Shown here: in pieces, positions 6,651 through 14,341 of the stretch | Numbering within the stretch: the stretch's first letter is position 1 | Layout: every line of letters begins with the position of its first letter | DNA from: SHLQ01 sp964562985 | GTDB taxonomy: Bacteria; Actinomycetota; Acidimicrobiia; Acidimicrobiales; SHLQ01 | Assembly (NCBI GenBank): GCA_964562985.1 | Contig: CAZLWE010000056.1 | Location: 1 to 21,917, forward strand | Reading direction: 5' to 3' | Length of the DNA stretch: 21,917 nt | Program-made: the position numbers and the translations under genes | Notes under the pieces: generated by a model | Told to the model about the DNA's origin: nothing | The model's database searches: none | Seen by the model: only the letters and a program-made list of their open reading frames with translations

Positions 6651-7359
6651 TCTCTCATCGGACGTGTTGTTGTCGCGCCATGGTGGGGTACTGGACGTTC
6701 TCCGAGTGCTGTCGAGAAAGGTCCCTGAACCCGACTGGTGCCTAATCGGTGGGTTGATGACATTTCTGGTGCTTCGGGAGCAGTCCTCTGGTGCAGATGC
6801 TCGTGCATCGCAAACGAAGGATGCTGACGTAGTTGTCGAGGTGGCAACCGGGTCGGCGCAGCGCGTGATCCAAGAGCTGGCAACTATGGGGTTTGAGCAG
6901 ATCGAGATGTTCTTCGGGCAGAGCCAGGCCCAAGCGCGATACTCGATGGGCCACACCTTGATCGATGTATTGGCACCCAATGACGGCGATCCGGAGGACC
7001 TGAACCTCGAAGAGGGCACAGTGACGTTGGCGGCACCAGGTGGGCGCAGGGCCCTTCAGGTATCAACGGTTGCGACGGTGTATTACGGAGTTGACGGAGT
7101 GGCCGAGTTGCGGCTTCCAACGATTGGGCACGCTGTTGTTGTTAAGTCCGCAGCGGTCCTTGACCAGCGGACCGAAGGGCAGCCGCGCCACTTGGAAGAT
7201 GTCGTCGAGCTTCTTGGTGCGATGGATGAACCGGACGCGTGGGTCGATGGTATGAACGAGAGTGATCTTGACTTACTTGAGAGGGTTTCGCCCAGAGTCG
7301 CAGCAGCGGGTGACTTTGAGGCGATGGTTCAATACGTGTCTATCCGCAGCAGTGTTTGA
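6634..7359 (+). CDS. nucleotidyltransferase-fold protein, putative AbiEii-like toxin
   Basis: About 241 residues. The nucleotidyltransferase signature is present: CLIGGLMTFLVL near residues 32-43, TKDADVVVEV near 58-67 (first two acidic ligands), and GHTLIDVLAPNDG near 102-114 (third carboxylate). This is the minimal catalytic pattern of AbiEii/MenA-like enzymes, which transfer nucleotides to RNA or protein. A later segment (IGHAVVVKSAAVLDQR) and HLEDVVELLGAM match the Lys-containing helix and following helix of that fold. TTG 6634 is preferred because GGAGG lies 6 bases upstream; TTG 6628 abuts it. It overlaps the upstream HTH gene by 17 bases, and its 3' end overlaps the convergent SEC-C gene by 20 bases. 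Confidence 0.75.
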   Translation: MAREIDLSSDVLLSRHGGVLDVLRVLSRKVPEPDWCLIGGLMTFLVLREQSSGADARASQTKDADVVVEVATGSAQRVIQELATMGFEQIEMFFGQSQAQARYSMGHTLIDVLAPNDGDPEDLNLEEGTVTLAAPGGRRALQVSTVATVYYGVDGVAELRLPTIGHAVVVKSAAVLDQRTEGQPRHLEDVVELLGAMDEPDAWVDGMNESDLDLLERVSPRVAAAGDFEAMVQYVSIRSSV

Positions 7360-7837
7360 ACTTCTTACCTGAGCCGCAGGGGCAAGGCTCGTTTCGACCC
7401 ACCGGGTCGACCTTGCCGTAGTCGTCGGCGACGGCGGTGCGGATTGTGGCGGCTCTGCCGATACCAGCCGCTGACTTGATCAGCCCGTCGACCGTTGAGC
7501 TCCCGGTGTCTAGCGGAACGAGGAACGCGGCGCAGCTGCCATCAGCTCGCACGTTTTGTAGCCAGTGCTCATCAAGGTCGGGAAGGTCAGCCTTGATCAA
7601 GCCCTCGCCGAGCGGGTTTAAGAGGAGCAGTTCACGACGGCGAATTTCGAGGGTCCAGCCCAAAGCGTGACCGAGGCTGTCCTCGATGTTGCCGGATTGG
7701 GGGCTCGTGGGCCAGTCGCCGGGCATCTCTGCCGCCGACTGGAGAACCAATCCAGCGCTCGGAGACGTCATCGACCTGCCAAACGCAAGTGCTGACCCAT
7801 CTTTCCCAGCGCCGATTGGCCGAATCGTTTGTCGCAT
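7340..7837 (-). CDS. SEC-C zinc-motif protein
   Basis: 165 residues. The C-terminal tail GRNEPCPCGSGKKFKHCCG is a textbook SEC-C motif (CPCGSGKKFKHCC), a small zinc-binding module known from SecA and many other bacterial proteins, where it binds partner proteins or the ribosome. The N-terminal 140 residues have no recognisable domain. ATG 7835-7837 is the first in-frame ATG, and TACGCT lies 8 bases upstream as a possible leaderless -10. The last 20 bases overlap the convergent nucleotidyltransferase gene, so the final Cys/His codons are antisense to that gene's end. The specific function is unknown. Confidence 0.75.
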   Translation of the reverse strand: MRQTIRPIGAGKDGSALAFGRSMTSPSAGLVLQSAAEMPGDWPTSPQSGNIEDSLGHALGWTLEIRRRELLLLNPLGEGLIKADLPDLDEHWLQNVRADGSCAAFLVPLDTGSSTVDGLIKSAAGIGRAATIRTAVADDYGKVDPVGRNEPCPCGSGKKFKHCCG

Positions 7838-8224
7838 GGCTATTCAGCGTACAAAGGGAGTGGTCGGCTCCGATCGAGTCGAGGTCTGCTTCGGTAGTGA
7901 AAACCACTGCGCGATCGCAACTAGCGGTAGCGATCGAGTATCTCGTAGGTTGCGCCGCCTCCCACCCACAGGACTGCAACCACTACGACTGCTGATATCG
8001 ACACCCGCGGCTGAGCTGGCGGTTCGGGTCACTCATGGCCGACGCGCGAACATTTGTGATGCCTGCTCGAAAAAGCCACTCGCAAGCATCGAACCCCTGT
8101 CGAGAAAAGGGCGATCAGACTGTGGGTCGAAGGCAATGAGCCCAGTCTGTTGCTTGCTCAGGAGGTGGCAGGCCTGTCCAAGGACTGGTCAATCTTCGCT
8201 CGACCTGTAGGTACGGCAACTTCT
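7838..8224. other. 387-base stretch without a supportable gene
   Basis: No frame on either strand combines a start, a ribosome binding site and protein-like composition here. Two fragments look faintly protein-like: a minus-strand segment at about 7844-7979 and a plus-strand segment at about 8070-8215 (RAIRLWVEGNEPSLLLAQEV). Neither is complete, so at most this is decayed coding sequence. Confidence 0.5.
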
Positions 8225-8731
8225 CTAGGATCCCAGGGCAGCAGTAATTCGGGCAAGGATTTCTTCCTCGTCATCAGACACCGACTCGCCTCCAAAGCCA
8301 AGGAGTCCGCCCTCTTTGGCAGCATTGGCCACCGCTTGTCCAATGGACAGAACCCACGACTTGTATTCCGCGGCTTCCGAGGCGTCGGCGTTCGTTGCGA
8401 GCAGAGTAGAAACCGCCTCGGCATCGGTGACCGCTAGCTCGATCATCCCTTGTCGAGACGTGATCCCTGAAGCTTTCAGCCGTGCGAGCTGACGCTCTCG
8501 TAGGTCCTTGGCTTTATCGGCGGCGGCGGATCGATCGTCGAGGTTCGGTATGAGGTTCTGAATGAGCGGGTTGTCTGGGTAGTCCTTAGCGTTGGCAAGC
8601 GCCGATTTTGCGCTTGCCATCATCTCCTTGGCGGTGCCGATTGGCCCGCTCTTCTCGGAGAATGCAACCGCCGAGCCGATTTCGCTGGGCAGCATTGCGA
8701 GGAGCAGCTGTTCATCATCTGAGTAGGTCAT
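8225..8731 (-). CDS. conserved hypothetical protein, mostly helical
   Basis: 168 residues, acidic at the N-terminus and rich in Ala and charged residues, so probably soluble and alpha-helical. Distinctive segments are SGPIGTAKEMMASAKSALAN near 28-47, a charged helix (DDRSAAADKAKDLRERQLAR) near 65-84, and the C-terminal EGGLLGFGGESVSDDEEEIL. The last pattern recurs in small bacterial proteins of unknown function, loosely reminiscent of TerB-like helical proteins; I am not certain of any family. GGAG lies 7 bases before ATG 8731, supporting this start. A 14-bp palindrome sits about 40 bases further upstream. Confidence 0.7.
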   Translation of the reverse strand: MTYSDDEQLLLAMLPSEIGSAVAFSEKSGPIGTAKEMMASAKSALANAKDYPDNPLIQNLIPNLDDRSAAADKAKDLRERQLARLKASGITSRQGMIELAVTDAEAVSTLLATNADASEAAEYKSWVLSIGQAVANAAKEGGLLGFGGESVSDDEEEILARITAALGS

Positions 8732-8769
8732 TTCGATTCTCCGTTATGTTCCGCCCGAATCTTTCAACC

Positions 8770-8783
8770 CTAGCCGCGGCTAG
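8770..8783. repeat. 14-bp perfect palindrome
   Basis: CTAGCCGCGGCTAG reads identically on both strands. It lies between the M24 gene (ending at 8850) and the start of the conserved hypothetical gene (8731), both on the minus strand. It could be an operator for the latter, or a weak hairpin ending the M24 transcript; no T-run is seen. Confidence 0.45.
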
Positions 8784-8849
8784 ATCCGACAGTTTCAAGA
8801 AACGAATGCCTAGGGCAGCTGTTGCAGAGCTGGGCCACGCGTTCGGCGG

Positions 8850-10040
8850 TTACGGCCAGAGCTGGCTCAGTCCGAACGGGAAGGTCGACAGCGGCGTCGC
8901 TCCCTCGGTTGTGACTTGGACCATCTGCTCGAGTTTCACGCCTTCGCCTCCGTTGCTTGAACCAACGAAGCTTTCGACGGAGAGCACCGTTCCTTCTTCG
9001 AGTTCGCCGTCGTAGCCGGTCCACTCCCAGTCCTGCGGGTAGGCGATCTTCGGGTACTCATCGGTCATGCCCACGCCGTGGAAGGCGCACGCGTAGCGGT
9101 TTGCCACGAATTGGTCGGGGTGGCGAAAGGTGGCTTCGGACAGTTCTCGGAAGGACGCACCGGCGTGCAGCAATGACGTGTTGTGCTCGATCTCTTCGCG
9201 TGCCCGCTCATAGACGTCGGTCTGCTGCGGCGATGGCTCACCGCCGCACACCCACGTTCGGGAAATGTCGGCGCAGTAACCGAACGGGCCGATCATGTCG
9301 GTGTCGAAGGCGACCATGTCGCCTCGCTCGATAGTCCGGTTGCTGGCCTCCTGGTACCACGGGTTGGTTCGCGGTCCCGAACACAGCATTCGGCCGTCGA
9401 TCCAGTCGCCGTCGTGGGAAATGTTGGTGGCGTGGAGGATCGCGAACAACTGGTTCTCGGTGATGCCCGGTTCGAGGGCGTGGTGCATTCTCCACATACC
9501 CAGCTCGGCGACGGCGATTGCGTAGGCCATCACCACCATCTCTTCGGGCATCTTTCGGCTTCGACATCGTTCGATGGTCGGCTCGGCGTCCACAACACTC
9601 CAGCCGCCGGCGGTGAAGGCTTCGAGGCCGCTCGGGGTGCTTCGTTCGATACCGATAACCGCATCGGAACCAAAGCCTGCGTCGGCGATCGCTCGCTCGA
9701 TGTCGGCCACGAAGCGCTGCGCTGCGAGGTTGAGGTTAAGTCCAGCATCGAAGCTGGTAACCGAATGCGCCACGTCGCAACGGTCGATGGTGTCGAGTTC
9801 GTCGGTGTAGGCGCCGTGCAGGACCACCGGGCCGTCGACCGGGAAGACTAGGTATTGCGACGGAATCCGGCTTTGGAAGGTTGCGTACCCCCGATAATCG
9901 GTTGCGTATCGGATCGAAACGGGGTTCGTCAGCACGGCGACGTCAATGCCCGATGCAGCAAGTTCCTGGCGCAGTTTGCGAGCGCGTCCGTGGCGTAACG
10001 AATCGATATCGATCGACGGCAGCGGAGGGCTAGAACGCAA
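8850..10040 (-). CDS. M24 family metalloenzyme (creatinase / Xaa-Pro peptidase fold, DddP-like)
   Basis: 396 residues with the two-domain creatinase/aminopeptidase P layout: an N-terminal creatinase-like domain (VAVLTNPVSIRYATDYRG near 34-51) and a C-terminal pita-bread domain. All metal ligands are visible: AFDTDMIG (Asp pair near 246-248), CADISRTW (Asp near 259), FHGVGM (His near 320), VESF (Glu near 355) and KLEQM (Glu near 371). The SGPRTNPW segment and the ligand set resemble DddP, the M24-fold dimethylsulfoniopropionate lyase, but ordinary Xaa-Pro dipeptidases share the fold, so the substrate is open. TTG 10040 follows the tetR stop directly with GGAG 6 bases upstream. It forms an operon with tetR and is divergent from the nine-gene cluster. 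Confidence 0.82.
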   Translation of the reverse strand: MRSSPPLPSIDIDSLRHGRARKLRQELAASGIDVAVLTNPVSIRYATDYRGYATFQSRIPSQYLVFPVDGPVVLHGAYTDELDTIDRCDVAHSVTSFDAGLNLNLAAQRFVADIERAIADAGFGSDAVIGIERSTPSGLEAFTAGGWSVVDAEPTIERCRSRKMPEEMVVMAYAIAVAELGMWRMHHALEPGITENQLFAILHATNISHDGDWIDGRMLCSGPRTNPWYQEASNRTIERGDMVAFDTDMIGPFGYCADISRTWVCGGEPSPQQTDVYERAREEIEHNTSLLHAGASFRELSEATFRHPDQFVANRYACAFHGVGMTDEYPKIAYPQDWEWTGYDGELEEGTVLSVESFVGSSNGGEGVKLEQMVQVTTEGATPLSTFPFGLSQLWP

Positions 10041-10610
10041 CTATTGCTCCAAGCGTGCAAGCGCGACGCAGGCCTGGAGCCCCCGTTCAAGGTCTTGACT
10101 ACTGCGATGCCGTGCCCAATTCAGCCACAGGCCGTTTTGGGTGACGATGATGTCGGTCGCCCGATCTTCGAGTTCCCCCTGGGCCACGTCGGGAAGCGCC
10201 GTCGCTAATAGCGCAACGATCTTGTCTCGGTAGCGCTCGTAGTGCTTTTGTTCGATCTGGGCTATCCGGTCGTCGGTACGGGCAATGGCCCAAAGCGAAA
10301 TGCGTAGCGCCAGGTAGTCGGGCGCGAGGAACGCATCGTCGAAGGCGCCGCGAATAAATGCCTCAACCCGTTCAGCGGGGTCGAAGACACCCTCCAGCGA
10401 GGCGAGTGAGGTCTCGAGCAATCGGTCCGTCGCAAGTTCGAAGGCCGCTACGAGAAGTGTTTCTCGGTCGTCGAAGTGGTAGCCGAGCAAGCCGAGCGAC
10501 ACTTCGGCCTCTTCGGCCACGTTGCGCAGACTCGTCCCATCGAGCCCATCTCGTGCAATGCACGAAAGCGCCCCGTCGAGGATCTGCTGTTGGGTGTCGG
10601 TCAGCGCCAT
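10041..10610 (-). CDS. TetR family transcriptional regulator
   Basis: 189 residues. The N-terminal TetR DNA-binding domain is clear: QQQILDGALSCIARDGLDGT near 8-27, SLRNVAEEAEVSLGLLGYHF near 28-47, then DDRETLLVAAFELA. The C-terminal ligand-binding half is helical (FIRGAFDDAFLAPDYLALRI). The layout is BetI-like. The stop codon abuts the TTG start of the M24 gene, so the two are coupled. The gene is divergent from the metabolic operon, and two ACGAACGT repeats lie in the 120-base gap, so it most probably represses both transcripts and is released by a pathway metabolite. A TAGGGT -10-like element 8 bases before ATG 10610 suggests a leaderless transcript. Confidence 0.9.
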   Translation of the reverse strand: MALTDTQQQILDGALSCIARDGLDGTSLRNVAEEAEVSLGLLGYHFDDRETLLVAAFELATDRLLETSLASLEGVFDPAERVEAFIRGAFDDAFLAPDYLALRISLWAIARTDDRIAQIEQKHYERYRDKIVALLATALPDVAQGELEDRATDIIVTQNGLWLNWARHRSSQDLERGLQACVALARLEQ

Positions 10611-10627
10611 AACTTGCGACCCTACAC

Positions 10628-10668
10628 GACTGTACGAACGTTCAGGAATACTGGACGAACGTACAGTC
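10628..10668. promoter_or_regulatory. probable TetR operator between tetR and the metabolic operon
   Basis: ACGAACGTTCAG (10634-10645) and ACGAACGTACAG (10655-10666) are near-identical direct repeats 21 bases apart, on the same helix face. In addition GACTGTACG (10628-10636) and CGTACAGTC (10660-10668) form a perfect 9-bp inverted repeat enclosing both. A GATAAT -10-like box for the rightward operon follows at 10674-10679, so a bound regulator would block that promoter and the leftward one. Confidence 0.75.
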
Positions 10669-10730
10669 GGCCCGATAATCTCGCCGTACGGCTACGGACT
10701 GGGGGTCACGTGCTGCTTCACCGATCGAGC

Positions 10731-11573
10731 GTGATCGAAGACATCGTCGATCTCGACACGTACCCAATCCACAAGATGGACAGCACCGTCCGTTCCGATC
10801 TGGTAGCCGAAACGCGCGACCAGATGGACAAATACGGGTGTTTCCGTATTTCGAACTTCATCCGTCCCGAAGCCATCGCGCAGATGCTCGCGGAAGCTCA
10901 GTCGCTGCACGACCAAACGACCTGGTCGGAGATGACCCACAACCCGTATGCGTCCCCCGACGACCCCAGCTTCCCCGACGGCCACCCTCGTCGCTTCTTC
11001 CAGCCTCGCGAGAGCGGTTTCATCAATTCTGATCTGATCGCGTACGACTCGCCCCTCAACCGCATCTATGACGCCGACGTGATGACCCACTTCGTCTGGG
11101 AATGCCTCGGCACGGAGCGTCCGATCTACAAGTGGGCCGACCCGCTCGGCTGCAACCCCTACGGCGTGATGGAACCCGACCATTACTTCCCCTGGCACTT
11201 CGACGGCAACGAGTTCACCGTGTCGATCCTGGTGCAACGCGCCGAATCGGGTGGCATCTTCGAGTACGTACCCGACCTTCGCGAGCCTGGGCAAGAGAAC
11301 TACGAGCGAGTCCAAGCGGTGCTCGAAGGCTCCCGGGAAGAGGTCCGAGTACTCGACCTACAGCCCGGCGACCTGCAGCTGTTCAAGGGGCGCTACTCGA
11401 TGCATCGGGTAACCAAGATCGTCGGCGACACCACGAGATACATTGCACTGCCTACCTACGTGCACGACCCGTACCGCATGAATCGGCCCCACCACTCAAC
11501 GACCTTCTACGGTCGGGCGACCGAACTTCACCGCGAACGGGCCGACCTTCTCGTCGACGGCTTGGCTGAATGA
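10731..11573 (+). CDS. PhyH-type 2-oxoglutarate/Fe(II) dioxygenase (operon gene 1)
   Basis: 280 residues; predicted to hydroxylate a small molecule using O2 and 2-oxoglutarate. The iron triad is visible as WHFDGNEF (His and Asp near 155 and 157) and SMHRVT (His near 225), with an Arg (TTRYIAL) for 2-oxoglutarate near 235. The motif is HxD, not the HxG of the halogenases, so hydroxylation is expected. GTG 10731 is chosen because its N-terminus (VIEDIVDLDTYPI) aligns with that of the paralogue at 20222 (MITQHLDFEQHPI); GTG 10710 and ATG 10776 are alternatives. Its stop overlaps the next start (ATGA). It shares FEYVP and FYGR near the C-terminus with the paralogue. Confidence 0.85.
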   Translation: MIEDIVDLDTYPIHKMDSTVRSDLVAETRDQMDKYGCFRISNFIRPEAIAQMLAEAQSLHDQTTWSEMTHNPYASPDDPSFPDGHPRRFFQPRESGFINSDLIAYDSPLNRIYDADVMTHFVWECLGTERPIYKWADPLGCNPYGVMEPDHYFPWHFDGNEFTVSILVQRAESGGIFEYVPDLREPGQENYERVQAVLEGSREEVRVLDLQPGDLQLFKGRYSMHRVTKIVGDTTRYIALPTYVHDPYRMNRPHHSTTFYGRATELHRERADLLVDGLAE

Positions 11574-12481
11574 TGCGCGCTCTCTTGATTGGCCTGGGCA
11601 ACATGGGCGCGCCAATGGCCCACAACCTGCTGTCGGCAGGCGTCGAACTATCGGTGTTCGATACCGACGCCGACAAGATCGCTTCTTTTGTGGACTCCGG
11701 GGCCACTGCGGTGTCATCGGTAGCCGAAGGTGCAGCGAACGCGGAGGTCGTGATGACGTCTTTGCCCGGGCCGACCCAGGTCGAATCGGTGGGCGCCGAG
11801 CTGTTCGCGTCGCTCATGCCAGGGTCGGTATGGATCGACCTGTCGACCAACGACCTCGCGTGTGCCCGCCGACTCGAAGCCCAGGCGACCGACGCCAACG
11901 TGCACCTACTCGACGGGCCCGTAACCGGCGGCGCGGAAGGCGCGGCTGCGGGGACGCTCAGCATTCTCATCGGCGGCGACGAGGACGTCCATGCACGGTG
12001 TACGCCGATCTTCGACGCGATCGGCTCTCGCTACGCCCTCCTCGGGCCGTACGGCGCGGGGTACGTCGCCAAGATCGCCTCGGTAACGCTGTGTTACACC
12101 CAATCGGTGTGTCTCACCGAGGCGCTCCTCCTCGGCGCAAAGGGCGGGGTGGATCCGGCGGCCATGCTCGACATCATCCAACACTCCACCGGGCGCAGCT
12201 ACGTCGCCGACCGGTACGGCCCCGAGATTCTCAACGGCGGCTACGACGACACGTTCGCACTCGAACTCGCCGTGAAGGACCTCCGATTGGCATCGGAGAT
12301 GGCCGCCCAACTGGGCGCCGACCTCACGTTCGCCGAAGGCGTCCTCGACCTGTACCGATCGACGGTCGACACGTTCGGCGCGGACGCCCCGCATCTGATA
12401 GCCATGCAGGCAATCGAGCGGCGCAACGATCTGATCTTCCACCACTCTCCAACAGCGACAGCACAACAAGGATCCACGTAG
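11570..12481 (+). CDS. NAD(P)-dependent beta-hydroxyacid dehydrogenase (3-hydroxyisobutyrate dehydrogenase family)
   Basis: 303 residues. The Rossmann start LLIGLGNMGAPMAHNLL (GxGxxG) is followed by VFDTDADK, whose acidic residue favours NAD over NADP. The substrate-binding motif GPVTGGAEGAAAGTLSILIG near 122-141 and the catalytic Lys in GAGYVAKIAS (near 168) identify the family. These enzymes oxidise a 3-hydroxy acid to a semialdehyde or keto acid, or run in reverse. It overlaps the oxygenase gene by 4 bases and precedes the aldolase gene by 6, so it belongs to the operon. The exact substrate (hydroxyisobutyrate, tartronate semialdehyde or another) cannot be read from the sequence. Confidence 0.9.
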   Translation: MMRALLIGLGNMGAPMAHNLLSAGVELSVFDTDADKIASFVDSGATAVSSVAEGAANAEVVMTSLPGPTQVESVGAELFASLMPGSVWIDLSTNDLACARRLEAQATDANVHLLDGPVTGGAEGAAAGTLSILIGGDEDVHARCTPIFDAIGSRYALLGPYGAGYVAKIASVTLCYTQSVCLTEALLLGAKGGVDPAAMLDIIQHSTGRSYVADRYGPEILNGGYDDTFALELAVKDLRLASEMAAQLGADLTFAEGVLDLYRSTVDTFGADAPHLIAMQAIERRNDLIFHHSPTATAQQGST

Positions 12482-12487
12482 AGGCCA

Positions 12488-13276
12488 ATGACCAACACCG
12501 CACCACGCAACAAGGAAGTAACCGCCGAAGACTTCACGGCCTCAAACGCAGGGTCGTTCACGGGGGACGAATGGCAGGCCCGGGTCGACCTTGCGGCCAT
12601 GTACCGGCTGGCTGCGCACTTCGGCTACGACGACCTCGTTTGGAACCACATCACCATGCGGGTCCCGGGCAGCGACCACGACTTCTTTCTCAACAAGTTC
12701 GGCCTGCTCTACAACGAGGTCACCGCCTCGAACATCATCAAGGTCGACAGCGCGGGGACAGTGCTCGAAGGGCCCGCCGATGTGAACACGGCAGGTTTCG
12801 TGATCCACTCGGCCATTCACAACGACTTCCCCAAGTGGAAGGTCGTCTTTCACGCCCACGTTCCCGACGCGCTGGCCGTAACCGCCCTCAAAGACGGATT
12901 CCAGCACCTCGTTCAAGACACGTCCATGCTGTACGGCGACATTGGCTACCACGACTGGGAGGGCCTCTCGCTGACCCTCGAAGAACGTGAGCGGCTCGCG
13001 GCAAACATGGACGGCAAACGGGCGCTCATCATGCGCAACCACGGCTTCTTGACCGTCGGCGAGACCGCGGGGGAGGCGTTCATGGTCATGCACTACCTCA
13101 TCCGAGGTTGCCGCACCCTTCTGGCCGCCTACGCCACCGGTCTCGACATCGACCCCGGCCCGACGGACATCTGGGAGCTCTCCAAAGAGCAGTACGACCA
13201 CTTCCCGCTCGGCCTGCACGAGTGGCCGGCGCTTCTGCGGATGCTCGACCAAGCCGACCCGAGCTACCGCCAGTAG
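12488..13276 (+). CDS. class II aldolase/adducin family protein
   Basis: 262 residues of the zinc-dependent fuculose-phosphate aldolase/adducin fold. The start of the domain is DLAAMYRLAAHFGYDDLVWN near 33-52. Metal ligands appear as FHAHVPDA (His near 122 and 124) and NHGFLTVG (His near 184). Members cleave or form C-C bonds next to a hydroxyl, and some act as decarboxylases or epimerases. The Ser/Thr phosphate-binding loop of sugar-phosphate aldolases is not obvious, which suggests an unphosphorylated substrate. It lies 6 bases after the dehydrogenase and just upstream of the enolase-superfamily gene. Confidence 0.88.
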   Translation: MTNTAPRNKEVTAEDFTASNAGSFTGDEWQARVDLAAMYRLAAHFGYDDLVWNHITMRVPGSDHDFFLNKFGLLYNEVTASNIIKVDSAGTVLEGPADVNTAGFVIHSAIHNDFPKWKVVFHAHVPDALAVTALKDGFQHLVQDTSMLYGDIGYHDWEGLSLTLEERERLAANMDGKRALIMRNHGFLTVGETAGEAFMVMHYLIRGCRTLLAAYATGLDIDPGPTDIWELSKEQYDHFPLGLHEWPALLRMLDQADPSYRQ

Positions 13277-13282
13277 TCGTCT

Positions 13283-14341
13283 GTGAAAGTCATCGACGCA
13301 AACACCCGAATCGTCGAGTTGCCGCTCGCGAAACCGATTACGACCGCGCTCCACGACATGCGCTCTGTTGGCTGCGTGCTATTGACGCTGCGAACCGACG
13401 ACGGGGTAGAGGGTGAGGCATACGCATTCACCCTGAATGGCTCGCGAATCAAGGCATTCGACGAGATGATCACCGGCCTCGCAGAGATGGCGATCGGCCG
13501 AGACCCGCACGACACCGAGCGGCTCTGGCACGACATCTGGCGCGAAATCAACCCCACCGGCCACAAGGGCGTCACGATCGCCGCACTGTCCACGATCGAT
13601 GTCGCGTGCTGGGACATCGTCGGTCGTGCGGCAGCTCTCCCGCTGCACAAACTCTTCGGTGCCTGTCGTGACTCGGTTGCCACCTACGCGAGTTCGGGCT
13701 TGTGGCTCTCCCAGTCGATCGATGAACTCGTCATCGAAGCCGACGATTTTGTCGAACAAGGATTCCGTGCGATGAAGCTTCGCATCGGTAGCCCACGTAT
13801 CGCCGACGACGTAGAACGCGTGCGAGCCGTTCGCGAAGCCATCGGCGCCGACATCGAACTGCTCGTCGATGCCAACCAGGGGCTGAGTACCAAGCACGCG
13901 ATTCGCCTGGCCCGCCAACTCGAACCCTACGAACTCACCTGGTTCGAAGAACCGGTCGTAACCCACGACCGAACGGGTAGCGCCGAAGTGCGGGCAGCGA
14001 CCGACATTGCGATCGCTACCGGCGAGACCGAGTACACCCGCTACGGCATGAAGGACCTGCTCGAGGCACGCGCCGCCGACGTGTTGATGCCCGACCTGCA
14101 ACGCATCGGTGGCTACTCCGAGTTCCGAAAGGCTGCCGCGCTCGCCGCGGCGTTCGACACGCCGGTCTCATCCCACTTCTTCACCGAGCACAGCCTGGCG
14201 ATAGCCGGCTCGACAGAGAACTGCATTTCGGCAGAGCACGTGGACTGGTTTGCCGGTCTATTCAACGAGGAGATGGAACTGCGCGCCGGTGAGCTGGTCA
14301 TCCCCGACCGCCCCGGCACCGGGTTCACGTTCCGGAGATGA
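13283..14341 (+). CDS. enolase superfamily enzyme (mandelate racemase/muconate lactonizing type)
   Basis: 352 residues with an N-terminal capping domain and a C-terminal barrel. The barrel shows AMKLRIG (KxR acid/base motif near 164-166), LLVDANQ (Asp near 195), WFEEPV (Glu near 221) and GETEYTR (Glu near 247) as Mg ligands, and SSHFFTEH (His near 296) on the opposite face. The pattern fits acid-sugar dehydratases, racemases or epimerases such as those acting on amino acid derivatives and betaines. The product should be a dehydrated or epimerised hydroxy acid. Start is GTG 13283, 6 bases after the aldolase stop. Its stop overlaps the aconitase X start as ATGA. Confidence 0.88.
   Translation: MKVIDANTRIVELPLAKPITTALHDMRSVGCVLLTLRTDDGVEGEAYAFTLNGSRIKAFDEMITGLAEMAIGRDPHDTERLWHDIWREINPTGHKGVTIAALSTIDVACWDIVGRAAALPLHKLFGACRDSVATYASSGLWLSQSIDELVIEADDFVEQGFRAMKLRIGSPRIADDVERVRAVREAIGADIELLVDANQGLSTKHAIRLARQLEPYELTWFEEPVVTHDRTGSAEVRAATDIAIATGETEYTRYGMKDLLEARAADVLMPDLQRIGGYSEFRKAAALAAAFDTPVSSHFFTEHSLAIAGSTENCISAEHVDWFAGLFNEEMELRAGELVIPDRPGTGFTFRR

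Noticed and set aside
7844..7979. Minus-strand fragment (AVVFTTEADLDSIGAD) reminiscent of the end of a PIN-domain toxin
   Set aside because: An in-frame stop lies directly upstream, no acidic PIN residues are found in the neighbouring frames, and the resemblance is only a few residues.
10731..11573. Possibility that the PhyH-type enzyme is a halogenase
   Set aside because: The iron motif keeps the carboxylate (HFD), while 2-oxoglutarate halogenases replace it with Gly or Ala.
11830..12990. Long plus-strand open frame (over 380 codons) across the dehydrogenase and aldolase genes
   Set aside because: Its translation is Arg/Pro-rich, typical of the out-of-frame reading of high-GC genes, while the overlapping frames carry clear enzyme motifs.
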